Below, one piece after another: positions 44,277-56,315 of a stretch of DNA of 64,000 nt. The translations under genes were made by a program, and so were the position numbers. The notes beneath the pieces are model-generated. The model worked only from the letters and a program-made list of their open reading frames with translations. It was not told the origin of the DNA and did not search any database. The stretch lies in NCBI GenBank assembly GCA_963693085.1, contig OY856413.1, positions 471,193,879 to 471,257,878 of the forward strand, read 5' to 3'. This DNA comes from Alisma plantago-aquatica. Its lineage: Eukaryota > Streptophyta > Magnoliopsida > Alismatales > Alismataceae. Positions within the stretch are counted from its first letter, which is position 1, and each line of letters begins with the position of its first letter.

Positions 44277-44489
44277 CTTGAGCACTTCATCTCACTTAGG
44301 ATGTATGTGTATAATGTGTGCTCAGTTTCAGTAAATTTTGACAACATTTCCCCTTTGTTCTTTGGGTACATGTAGGTGGGTACTTGGCCATCTACATCAG
44401 TGTACTTGGAGAACTGTGGGGAAATGTTGTTGAAATTTATTGAAATCGAACACACTTTATACACTTACTAGTGAGATAAAGTGCTCAAG
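44277..44489. repeat. CACTA-2 leader hairpin (single copy)
   Basis: CTTGAGCACTTCATCTCACT on the left pairs with AGTGAGATAAAGTGCTCAAG on the right. Inner arms include ACATTTCCCC / GGGGAAATGT. The total is 213 nt with a larger, less regular loop than in CACTA-1. The roughly 55 bp before it (TACTCATTAGGAGTAAA, GATAGTCCCCGGTTT) is also shared with CACTA-1. Confidence 0.88.
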
Positions 44490-44630
44490 AATGGGATAGG
44501 TGATATAAATTCATGAATCCGAATGCTACTAGATGATTAGGGCTCAATTTTTCAAACATATGTTTTACCTAAAATTAACTTACTAGCTAGAACCTGATGA
44601 GCTACTCATATCCCATCTGATCATATAGAA

Positions 44631-47600
44631 ATGGGTCGATCATGGATGTCAAAACCAAATCGTTGTACTCCATAATTTATTAATGGTCTCGATGAGTTTG
44701 TAAGATTTGCAGTGGAACATTGAAAACAACTCAGAGATATATTCTATTTCCCATGTAGGAATTGTGGCAACAACCTGAAAGTTGACATTGCTGACATGAT
44801 CAAAGATCATGCCTTATGTAATGGGATTGTACAAGGCTATACGTAATGGTACCGGCATGGAGAGATTCCTACTATGAGATTGGCAGATGTGGGTATAGGT
44901 AGTTGTGTCCAAGAAGAAATGGCTGACGACGTTGAAGAGAACGAATCAATTCTGACAGGCATGGTTGATGCGATGCTAGACACTTGCGGGGCAAATGTTA
45001 CAAACCCACCTCCCTTATTTAGAAACGTTGTGCACGATGCTGAGAAATTGTTATACTTAGGTTGTACTAAGTTTATGAATGGTGGATAAGAAGATACATG
45101 CATGTCCAAATGAATGTGTGATATTTCAAAAGGACTATATTTATATGGAAGAATGTCTGAAATGTGGAGCGTCTAGGTACAAAAGAACGACATCTGGTAA
45201 GACCAAAACTGAGTCTCCTGCCAAGGTGATGTGGTATCTTCCTATAATACCCCAGTTTTAATGTGTGTTTTATTATGTCGTATATGTACAAATTTTATAT
45301 TAGCATTCAGAGGTGAAGAAAAAAATGATGGTATGCTATGACATGTGTCTGATTCGCCGCAATGGAAGAAGAAAGATTTATTATATCCTAAATTTGGTGA
45401 AGAGGTCATGAATTTAAGACTTGGACTTTGTACTGACTGAATGAATCTATATGGAACATTAAGCAATCAACATAATGCTTGGCCTGTCATGCTTGTTGTA
45501 TACAATCTTCCTCTGTGTTTGTGTATGAAGAATAAGTATGTCATGTTGTCCTTGTTGATATTGGGCCCCAAAAAACCTGACAATGATATTGATGTTTACC
45601 TTGAACCTATGATTGATGACATAAAGAAACTATGGGGAGAAGGTGTGATGACTTATGATGCTTTGCGTTGAGAGATGTTTAATTTATGTGCTATGCTGTT
45701 TTAGACTATTAATGACTTTCCTGCTTATGGGAACTTGTCTGGCTACATCTCCAAAGGAACCAAGGAATGTCCTATATGTGATGAAAATGCAGATTCTATC
45801 AGACTAAAATATGGTGGAAAAATTGTATATCTTGGTCATCGAAGGTTTCTGCCAAAGGTGCATCCTTACCCAAAGTTGTGCAAGTCATTCACTGGCTCAA
45901 CCGAGGAACGGAGTGCCCCAAAACCTATGTCAGGGGAGGATGTTTATGCAAGAGTGGCCAACATTGTAAATCATTTTGGTAAGAGACCATGTACTACTTG
46001 CCTAGATGAATCCTCTTTATTCAAAAAGAGGTCGACATTCTGGGATCTTCCTTAATGGAGTTCTTTGACTGTTTGACATTATATCGATGTCATGCGTGTT
46101 GAGAAAAATGTTTGTGTTAGCACTATTGGCACTCTATTGAATATAGTCGGTAAGTCTAAATATGACATTAAATCCAGAATGGACCTACATGAAATGGGTA
46201 TAAGGAAAACATTTTAAAAATTAGTTAGTACCGGTCGCCACACATATCTACCTCCTTCTTATTATACTTTTCCTACAAAGGAGAAGAGAACTTTGTGTGA
46301 GTGCTTGTGTAATGTTAAGGTACCACATGGATACTCAACCAATATCCTTAGTTGGTATCAATGAAGGATCAGCAGCTGATAGGTCTTAAATTTCATGATT
46401 GTCACACTCTCATGCAACATATATTAGCTACAACCATGTGATCTATCCTTCCTAAGCATGTATGATTTGAAATCACTAGGCTTGCTTCTTCTTTAACACT
46501 CTATGTAGAAAAGTAATTGATTCTAAGATTATAGATACGTTGCAAAGAGAAGTGGTTGTTACCTTGTGTTAACTTGAGCAATATTTCCCCCCTTCATTCT
46601 TTGATATCATGGTACATCTAGTTGTCCATTTGACTAGGGAAGTGAAAATGTTGAGTCCACTTTTCTTGCATTGGATGTTTCCTTTTGAGCGGTACATAAA
46701 TGTTTTTAAAGGTGATGTTCAGAACCATTATCGACCCGAAGGGAGTATCATTGAGGGCTATATTGCTAGGGAGGTTATGGAATTTTGCAATGATTTTTTG
46801 AGTTGCAACGAAACTCCTTCTAATACTACGAACCCTAATATTTACTAGGAAAGGTATTTTGGGAGAACGACAGATAAATATCATTTGTGAGTAGTGGGAA
46901 CAAGCGCACTTGTATGTTATACACAACATTGATGATGCATGTATTTATATCACCGAACACACCAACGAGCTAAAGAGAAGTTATCCCTGAGACAGTTCAA
47001 TGTGGCTTGCTAGAGAGCATAATCAGACATTTATTAGGTGGTTTGAAAAGAAAGTATTCCATCAAATATCTCAAACACCAAATAATATTACATAAAATAT
47101 CAAATGGCTCATGTATAAGACAAAGACCCACGCTACATCTTACAAAGGGTTTGACATAAATGGATTTTCATACTACACAAAATGTCAAGATGATAAAAGT
47201 GTCATCCAAAATAGTGGGGTCACCCTTCAGGCATCTTCATTATATTTTTCTAGTGCCACGGATAAGAGTCCATGTGAAGGAACATAGTCTTATTATGGTG
47301 TCATTGAAGACATATGGGAAATTGACTACACAAAATTTAGAGTTCCACTATTTAGGTGTAAATGGGTTGATGACAATAAAGTTGTAGTTGACGAACTCGA
47401 TTTCACAATAGTGAGTTTTGAGTGGACATGCGAGAAGGATGAACCCTTCATAATGGCATCACATGTAGAATAAGTATTCTATATCGATGATCCTACAAAA
47501 GAATATTGGTTAGTCATTCTTCATGGGAAAAGACAGTTCATTTTAGATCCTATTGATGAAGAAGAGTACGATGACAAGTATGATGAGTCTTTTCCATTTT

Positions 47601-47682
47601 CTATTGGATTACCAAGTGTAAATGTTGAATCTAACACTGATGACCATACATGTGAAGATCAAACTGATGAAATATTCGTTTA
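44631..47682 (+). pseudogene. CACTA-2 transposase (TNP2-like), disabled
   Basis: It starts MGRSWMS after an acceptor CATATAG, as in CACTA-1, and keeps the family landmarks: CRNCGNNLKV, VDAMLDTCG, KKIHACPNECV, LCTD followed by a stop before MNLYG, GYISKGTKECPICDEN, YPKLCKSFTG, HLVVHLTREVKML, PEGSIIEGYIAREVM and FYIDDP-like DNA. About 150 bp is deleted between CTKFM and KKIHAC (near 45075). Many stops and frameshifts follow. The end differs from CACTA-1: after DEEEYDDKYD it continues ESFPFSIGLPSVNVE and stops at 47680, which I take as the ancestral C-terminus. Confidence 0.9.
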
Positions 47683-47862
47683 AGGTATACTGCTCATATG
47701 TGATCTGAGTTTTTTTTGTATTATGTAATATGTTTATTTGTTCATATGTGATATGACATTTTTTTGCATTATGTAACATGTTTATTTCTTCATATGTGAT
47801 CTGAATTTTTAAAGTGTTGACTTTTTATATGTGATCTGACCTTTTTCATTTGTTTACTTTTG

Positions 47863-49060
47863 ATTTTATTGATGACATCTGACCAGAAGCATAGTGATCA
47901 TGAGCGTGAGGATGCTGAGCATCTAGAACAGGGTGCTGATAACCCAAAATGTAATGGAGTTAGAGGGATAACTGTGATGAAAGATTCCACAAATAGGAAA
48001 GGGAGGAAGGGTGTCAGTGAATTCAATGAAGCAGGCATGCGACTTACTAAAGAGTTTGTCAGCTATTGTAGGGTCCTTGCTTGAAGCAAAGTGCATCTCC
48101 TTATTGAGGATTGTATATAAGTGAGTATGGTTCATAACAACCTCATATGGAGGGAGTTAGAGGTGAGATAAATGAATTTATGTTTTTCTAATATTAATCG
48201 TATTCTTTCTTTTAACATTTATAGACAATATTGAATGTCAAACCTTTTTAGGGCCGGTATAAACTTGATAAAAGCTACACCGCAAGTCTGTTATTCAACT
48301 CATCAAGAGAAGACATAGAGATTGACAGACAATCCTCACAAGATACTATGTCTTTGGAGACAAGAAGGAACTCCGACTTAAATGGAACTATATTAATCAA
48401 TATGATTGGAAGGAGTTTGTTCGGCGAAAAGAAATAGATGCATTCTAGGTATTGAATTAATTATATTTTTGTGATTTCTTATGGTTACTAAACAATATCA
48501 CTTGTATGAATTAATCATGCCCTTCATGTCGTTGAAAAATCCAGTCGTGACTAGATTATGCGCAACCACCGATTGGGTTCAGGTGGTTATTGGAAACGCC
48601 GCCTGATGATAGAGTTGCTACAATGAGAGCAAGAGCTACAAAGACAAAAAGAGAAAGGGGAAGAGCAACATGAAGAGCAAGGGGAAGATGGAGAGCAAGA
48701 AAAAGAGTAATGGAAAGCACAATGGAAACAACAAGGGCAACAACAAGGGCCTTCTACTTCTACTCCTTCTACCGCCAAGTCTTCTAGTGCTTCTGGATGG
48801 CTGCCTTGTAATATTGAGTGGATAGATGCAAGGAGAAACAAAGTCAAAGAAATCCCCATCCAAGAAACATAGGAGACAGCAGATAAAATGACAAATTTCT
48901 TGGTTTCACAATAATGACCATGTTCTTTTTGCACTGAATTGTTAATTTTTAATGATTAATCCATTTTTAGGATAATTAGTTGGAGCTGACTGCCCATGCA
49001 TGTGACAATGATAATGAGATGAGATTCTCAGTAATATGTTTAAAAGACTGAGATCCCATG
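47863..49060 (+). pseudogene. CACTA-2 second gene, Ptta/En/Spm type, 5' exons only
   Basis: The first exon, at about 47863-48084, holds RGITVMKDSTNRKGRKG and FNEAGMRL, the usual N-terminal block of Transposase_24/Ptta. The next, at 48240-48450, ends LRLKWNYINQYDWKEFVRRK. A third (about 48545-48890) has RNHRLGSGGYWKRR and an Arg/Lys/Glu-rich low-complexity stretch. A fourth starts near 48973 (LELTAHA), matching ELHEQRK in CACTA-1. The Ulp1-like part is missing. Frames are broken throughout. Confidence 0.75.
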
Positions 49061-49338
49061 ATTAATTGTGATAAAGTATCAAGTATATGTTACAATTGTT
49101 ATGTGATATCTTGAAGGATGTATTACATTGTTCTTTGTAAGCATTTACTTGTGTGGTATATTTGTAACTTGATTGATGTTGTGATACACTTAAGATTGTA
49201 GGTTGCCCTGGCAATAGATCCATTCAATGTTAGAACTTGCACGATGGTGAAATGAGTTTAACTAGGAACACATATTGTTTAATATGCACGAATGTATAGT
49301 TAATAATCTTCTTGCATTCATAAAATAATTATGTGATA

Positions 49339-49655
49339 TGGATGACCATGAGTGAGCCAATCCTTTTCAAATGGCCATGCGTGAGCCAATTCTTTATGGA
49401 TGACCATGAGTGAGCCAATCCTTTTCAAATGGCCATGCGTGAGCCAATTCTTTTATAATATGGATGGCGATGAGTGAGCCAATCATTTTCTTGAATAATG
49501 GCCATGCATAAGTCAATCCTTTTAGTAAACAATGGTCATGTGTGAGCCAATCCTTTTGTCTAAATGTCCATGACTGAGCCAAATCTTTATATATTAGAAT
49601 GACCATGAGTGAGCCAATTCTATTTATCCGAATAGCCAAGGGTGAGCTATTCTCT
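49339..49655 (+). repeat. Minisatellite of about 10 units (ATGACCATGAGTGAGCCAAT)
   Basis: Each unit is GATGACCATGAGTGAGCC or AATGGCCATGCGTGAGCC plus AATCC/AATTC and a variable T-rich spacer, period about 28-36 bp. The first four units alternate between the two types. The last units are more diverged. Confidence 0.92.
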
Positions 49656-49945
49656 AGCGTCGTGACATATACCAAGACAAGCTAGTTGATTAAATAGTTG
49701 ACTACATGTCACTATCAATAGTTGACTAACATGTCTCTACATTATCTCTCGTATCGACTGGGAGTTGTGGGTGAGGTCTTGGAGTCTGGCTCTCCTTGGA
49801 CCTTGTATGGCACCGTTGATGGCCCTTCGTAGGGGGCAGTTGGACTTGGGTGGTACAAAAAAGAACCTCAGGGAATTAGTTAGGACATAACACAAGATCA
49901 ATTGTATTTGCTTGAATGTGAGTGTGTGCATCATAAGCTTGAGCA

Positions 49946-49950
49946 TTGTG
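49946..49950. repeat. Element B target-site duplication (left)
   Basis: TTGTG, identical to 59508-59512. Confidence 0.92.
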
Positions 49951-52900
49951 TGTTATGACCAAATTTGTGCTTAATTGGTAAATTAAGCTTTACCTGAATC
50001 ATTACATGCTTGATTAGATTGAACATCATTTAGACTTAATTTGTGATAGTATATAAATTGTGATTTTTAATACTTAATAATAAACTCTAATTATGATTTT
50101 AGTTTGAAGAATTAATGTTTGAGAAATGTAAACCCTGATCTGCAAAAAATTGGATTTTGATAATACATGAATATTCAATTTGATCAGGATAGCAGTGTGG
50201 TAAATGATTTTCCATATTTTCTATGTATCTTTTATTCAATTAAATTTTGGATATTAAATGGATAACTTAATCGTTCATGCTAGAGAAAAATTTTAGAATA
50301 ATCAGAAGTTCTTTGAATGTGGTCTCAGTCGAACTATACTTCGACCGACCATGCTGATAGAGTGTTGTTCAGTAGGTTAGTGTTTGCTTTTTAATTATTT
50401 ATTGGTAGATACTAATGATTTGAAATTTATACAGAAGATATTAAATTACATTTAATACATCATGCTAAATTTTCATAATTTTAGGAGGATATTTGACCTC
50501 TTAAATAAATGAATTATAGTAACTTTTTTATAACAGAAAAATATGCTAAAATAAGAAAAAGTATAATGAGGGGTCAATATGTAAATTACCCAAGCACTCA
50601 ATTTCTCTATGTGATCAAGATAGACCCCAAGGAGATCTCATATTTATTTATCCATTTTAGAGAAACAAAATTCTAGAGAGAGAGAGAGGAGAGATAGGGT
50701 TTTGAGAGGAGAAATTGGTGGAGATGCTGACCTAGGGTTTCTCTATCCGAGATATGATGAAATCAAGCAAGTTTAGCTTCTTGGCATATCTTTTCATGGT
50801 GAATCTTTTCTCACATGTCAAGATTTCGTCCCCCCTCTAATTTTATTTGAAATGGTATCAAATCTTCCCCTTTTCTCACTCTTTCTTCGTAATCCCTCAT
50901 TTCTAGGGTTTCTGGGTTGAAAGGAAGACAAAATCGGTGATTTTCTAGGGTTTTGATATGGATTTGAGATTTTCAGAGATGATATGTGTTTTCAAGGCAT
51001 TTTCACATCTTAGGGTGAGTGGGTACTTCCTTTAAATAGTAGATTGCATGCAAATGAGTTAAATCATCAATAATATTTAGTTGCTTAGTATGCGAGTACA
51101 AACCCTAAGTTGCCTGTTTGATCTACCTTTTGCAAGCTGATATGAAATGAATTATTTCTCTATTGTGATGAATTTCAGATGATGAAATACCATTATAAAT
51201 GGTTACAATCTACCTAAATGAGAATTATTAAAGTAATTGTATAGGCTATATGAATATACTAAAATTTAGGATTTTCGACTATGACTGAAATTATTGTATA
51301 GTTAAATAAAGAAATTTGTCTATCTGAATCTCTTTGATTATGAATTATTGTTTATCTGAATACATAAAATATATATGTCAGATACTATCTGGGATTTTGT
51401 GTGATGTCATTAGTTCTTTCTTGATAGCTCAGTAAACAGGGTGAAACCCTAGATGAGTGAAAAGTAGGTAATTTGTGAATAGATGTTGTGAAATCCATTT
51501 GAAGTGCTTCTCTTGACATCATAGAATTCATTTATTCAGTTTAATTATTGATTCATGATATCTCAATGAATGACATGCAAAACCCAAATTCAGCTCAATT
51601 CCAGGGTTTCATACATATGTTGATTGTATATGAATTGTTGAAAGAAATCTTTATTCAGTGAATGTTAATGATGCATTAAATCCTTATGCGAGTCATGTGA
51701 CAAGTAAATGAGGTAAATGAAGCCCTAAGGATAGGATGTTCAGTGAATCAAGTATTGTGATATCGATGTTTCTCAATATGAGATGTGGTGATGATTAACA
51801 GTTTAGTTTGTGGTAAATATTATCAGATGATCTATGAAATGAATGATTTATAAAGCTAAACTAAGATATGTTAATGTGATGAATGAATTATGAACTTAAA
51901 GAGTAAATTAGACATTTAGATGCCCTGAACACTGTAGAATCCTCACAGGATGAGGCATGCATTGTGGGGAGGATACAGTTTCCCAACTAGAGGTAGCCTA
52001 GGTCGAGGTAAGATGGAGCGCACCAGTAGGGTGTGGGGCTCTTGACCACTAGGGACGACTCCTTATAGTTGTGTGGTACCCAAAACCAATTGGGGATGCC
52101 ATTGGTACGTGTGTTACATGTTGTAGTGATCAGTAGTCAGTAGGTCCACTGATGCATAATAAGCCTAAGGGATTTGACTCACCGCCTAAGTACCCAGGTT
52201 GAGAGGTGGAGTTTGAGATATAAGGCCACTCCCATTAGTCGCTGAGAGGTAGACATGCCGAGGCCCACTGCAGACATGATCTTACTCGAGAGACATGCTT
52301 AGGAAATTGGGCATGCTTCTAAGCCTTATATAGTGATATCATAGCTTGTTGCAATTCTTTCACATGTTTTGGTACACCTCATGTGAGTTCAGGGCATAAT
52401 AAGATGAATGAGAGGTTAAACAAGTATGTGAAGTTATTCAATTATTATTTGTATGTTTTTGAATTATTATTTTTCTTTGTGATTAATCAAGCATGTTCAT
52501 ATATTGATTTACTATTGTAGATATCTAGAGTATCCTTCCATATTTATGTTTGTGAATGATTAGTCCCTTTAAAATTTACTGTTGGTATAGTTGATATCAA
52601 TTGCTCAGTAGTATTACTATAATTATATAAGTGCTTTAAATTGTTTCTTTGAAGTATTCATTCACTGAGTGAGTAGGCTCACCCCTCTACTCACAATTTT
52701 TAGGGAAACCTCATGGTCTAAAGAATGTCAATGCCAGAGTAGATCTTCCATAAGAGCTAAGTATTAGAATCAGTTGATTTCAGTCGGTCCCTGTCACTCT
52801 AGGTCCTTGTAGAGTAGTGAGAGAGTTGTTAATGATATTTTGTAACTTTGATTACTTAATAATAGAGTATTTTTTGATTATCATGTCATATGTACATGGA

Positions 52901-53128
52901 AGTGTGAGAAACATATTTAAAGTTTAGATATGTATCTTTAGTGTTCAGATCAGATTAGAGTAATTAAGATTTAATTCCCTTGTGAATTTTGTTTATATAT
53001 TTCAATGTGAGAAAACAAAGAGTTTGAAATTTTAAAAAAAGTTGTAGGAGATCTTTGTATTAAGTATAATCCTCAAACTTATGCCCTAATCTCGTGATTA
53101 GTGGTAATTGTGGGATATGGGTGTAACA
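49951..53128 (+). repeat. Element B 5' LTR
   Basis: Aligns along its whole length with 56316-59507. Landmarks: GTCGAACTATACTTCGACCG at about 50328, AGAGAGAGAGAGGAGAGATA at 50675, GTCGAGGTAAGATGGAGCGC at 52003, and CGGTCCCTGTCACTCTAGG near 52784. Confidence 0.93.
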
Positions 53129-53131
53129 ACT

Positions 53132-53143
53132 TGGTATTATAGC
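53132..53143 (+). promoter_or_regulatory. Element B primer-binding site, mutated
   Basis: TGGTATTATAGC, two changes from TGGTATCAGAGC, three bases after the LTR. Confidence 0.8.
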
Positions 53144-56100
53144 TTAGGTTGAGTTTTTTGAGACCATTAGGATAGAAAGTCAGAGTTATAAGTGTGGCAG
53201 TTAGGAGGTGATGTGTCCTTAGATCTGGGAGGTCTGAGTATTTAGATACCCTGGCCGATATCTAAATACTTAGGTTGACTAGTATCAAGATACTATGTCT
53301 ATTCTTCTCTGGATGGCTTGGCCATGTATGCAGAGGAAGGATGGGCTAGAGAGAAGCCCTAGAAATATTAGGATTGGGAGACCGGAAAGTAATGAAGGAG
53401 TAAGAGCTTAAAGATAGAATGTGATACAACTCTTGCTTTATATTGCCTCTTTGATTGGAGATCAATAGGAATGCTCTTATATATATGAATTTAGATTATC
53501 ATTTTGTAGGATATATATGGTTCTTTTATATTGTTGTGTATCAAGAAGTTGATTCTTCTATTCTTTGTATCAAGTAGACTAGAAGTTATGTTTAAATGAG
53601 TTTACCCTAAGTGTATATTCTTTCCATATGCTTGAGATGAATAGGGGTAGGTTAATCTTGAGTGGATCTTGGCTTCAAGACTGTAGGTTTGGCCTGGTCT
53701 GGTTGGAGGATCTAATAACTCCTATTAACAATATAATAAGAGTAGACTCTAGATAAGTTAGACCCGCATCATAGGGAGAATGTGCATACACTAAGATGTT
53801 GAAATATAATGGAAATATTAGAATAGTTAAGAATCAATTTGAACTGATATCTAAGATCCAACTTTGGGGCCTTAGTTAAGAAACCCTAAATTGGGAATGA
53901 AGGAAGAGGGTATAGGTACAAGACATACATTAGTATGTAACATACAAAATGAAGAATAAAGGATGGATAGAGAGAACTGAACCATATAACTAATTGAGGC
54001 ACTTTACCCAATATGAAATCAAGGAAAGATAAGAGAAAACTACATGGAAAGCCAAGATAGAAAGAATCAATTAGAATGAATGGATCATGTAATCTGGTAA
54101 AATGTATTTATATACTCCAGTACAAAGGAAAAAATATGAGAAAGGAGTTAAGTATACAATAAGTACATAGAAGTGAAGTTCAGAAGAATGAAAGTGAAGA
54201 TAACTAGATGAACATGTAAATTATAAGACTAGGATAAGAAACTAAGATGAAAAAAAGAGGTGATGGAAATGATGAGTATGATTTAGAATGGAGGGTTACA
54301 TGATATCATGGAGAGAATGGAATGATTAATTCTATCATAAAGTTTAATACATTCATCCTTACTAATTTTTCATTCAAAGTGTCTATATAGTAGCAACCTA
54401 TTTTACACTAAGTGTATTCAACAGGTTCCCAATGATGAAATGGAACTAGTTCTCAAAAGTAAAACAAAGGTGAGACTAAATAAATGAACAACTCATATAA
54501 TGGTAAATTATATTCAGAACATAAAAACTTGTTTGAAAAGTAAGCTATGGTTGACCCCTACATGAGATGTTTGATTTGAATGAAGGACATGTAATGTATT
54601 ATGTATAAGAGGAAACTAGTAAGGAGAATATTGATTCAGAATTTCAACTAGATAAAAGTAAAAGGATGATTAGAAAGTTTATATGGCACAGAATATGGAA
54701 TCATGCATAAGAGTAAGAAACATGATCATAAGAGATAAGTAAAAGTAAATAATGACATAGGGAAGAGTAGCAAATAGGTAGCTGATGATAGAAAATAAAG
54801 AAGGGGATGAAACATGAGGGAGTTATTTATATGATAAAAAAGAGAGATTGTGAGATGTGAGGGAATGTGAAATAGTCTAGTGTCCTTGGTGATGACTAAT
54901 ACAAGAATTGTATTAAGTGAATACTTGAAGATTATAATTCTATGTCTCAAAATTAGCTTCTCTTCTATATCCTCTTTAGTGAGTGTAACATGGGATAAAG
55001 TGACAAGGAAATGAATCATAAACGATACACAAACGTCATGAGAGACTCATCTACTGTACATACTAATGACTCATAATATGATGATGAAACCCTAGTAGGG
55101 TAGATCACGAAAGTAATCTATCAAAATGGTCAAGTAAGAGAAAGATAATAAAAGTGTTAAAGACAAGGAAGACTTTAGTAAACCTCAAGAGAGATAAGGT
55201 TTGTATATTGAAATAAGGGAGTAAAGTCATGTCGCAATAACATCATGCTAATGATAAGGATCAAACCCTAGTTAGTTTTGGGTTGTAACAGTTAAAGAAA
55301 TGTCAATAGTGATTTGACCTTGAGCATGAACATCTCTATAAAATAAAATCTTGAGATCAACAATATGAGAAGAAAATAGCAGTTATAATATTTATGGGTT
55401 TAAAGGTTGCAAATGTGAAAGATAGATAAAAAATAGGGAAATGAGTATGAACGAAGGATAAGAAATATATTTGAAATATAATAAGTTTGATTTGAATAAA
55501 AGGAGAAGTGCAATATGAGGAATGTGTAATCTAGAATAAATTCTTACATTGATAGTAAGAATGATGAATAATCTATTCTTACCTTGAATGTTTCAATGTT
55601 AGGGATGTTTATTCTAGATGATCGGAATGAGAAGGATAAGTAAGAAGAATTTGTAACGCATAAGAAGAGAAATCATAGAAAACAAATGACTTTTAGCAAT
55701 ATGTGAATTTGTTTTAAAGAAGTATAGTTTCTTGAAGGTATTATAAGGGATTAGAATTTGTTTTACATATGACTTCAATTGTACATGTGCGAGAAATATA
55801 CTCAATTGGAATGAGTTTTATGGTTTCAATCATTCATGTCAGTAGTCTGACTCAGTTTTATACAATTATTGCTACTTCTAGTCTTGTAGTTTATGAGTGT
55901 TTTTCTATTAGAGTGGCAAAATAGTGAAATTCAAAATAGAAAGGTGATTTGTCTTTAATAACTCTGATGTGATGCACAAAAAATAAGTACAAATTAAAAT
56001 GTATGAATTAAGATAGTGGGATCATATTACCAGTACCGAGGTAACATCTCAATAGGGTATGGCATGATTAATAAAATAATTGTTTGTCTATCCATTTCCT

Positions 56101-56299
56101 ATTAATGATTGTGAAAAAATAATCACTGAGAAGGCTTGCTTAAAATATGTTGTGATTAGAAGAGAAACACATGACTAAATATTGAAAATAACATTCTCAT
56201 ATGAAATACAAGAGTATAGTGACACATAGGATTTTAGAAGTTTAAAATAAACTTTGAATATGCTTTTTTTGTGTATTTATGTTTCAGGGACGAAACTTT

Positions 56300-56315
56300 T
56301 TAAGGGGGTGAGAAT
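56300..56315 (+). promoter_or_regulatory. Element B polypurine tract
   Basis: TTAAGGGGGTGAGAAT directly precedes the 3' LTR start TGTTATG. Confidence 0.85.

Larger units (their letters stand above)
43102..49060 (+). mobile_element. Second CACTA element (CACTA-2), decayed and truncated
   Basis: It has the same order as CACTA-1: remnants of AACCGAC/CCGACA subterminal repeats (43135-43290), a C-rich leader (about 43290-43560), one leader hairpin, a TNP2-type transposase and a Ptta-type second gene. Coding DNA is roughly 75-80% like CACTA-1 by eye. No CACTACTACAG terminus is found on either side, and the second gene stops early. The right edge, where LTR-like sequence takes over, is approximate. 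Confidence 0.75.
49060..49950 (+). mobile_element. Element D 5' LTR, part left of element B
   Basis: It shares short blocks with the element C LTRs: ATAGATCCATT near 49215 and GATGGTGAAATGAG near 49242, in the same order as at 18941-18981. It continues at 59508 after element B. Start not determined, since CACTA-2 precedes it. Confidence 0.6.
53129..56315 (+). mobile_element. Element B interior, non-coding
   Basis: 3.19 kb, purine-rich on the plus strand, with no ORF above 100 codons and no gag or pol motif that I can see. A perfect 12-bp stem, AGTATTTAGATA / TATCTAAATACT, with a 10-nt loop is at 53237-53270, about 100 nt after the PBS. GGGACGAAACTTTTTAAGG near 56287 marks the pol-end/PPT region typical of gypsy elements. 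Confidence 0.85.

Noticed and set aside
48587..48934. 115-aa antisense Ser/Cys-rich frame
   Set aside because: It is the shadow of the Arg/Lys/Glu-rich low-complexity exon of the CACTA-2 second gene.
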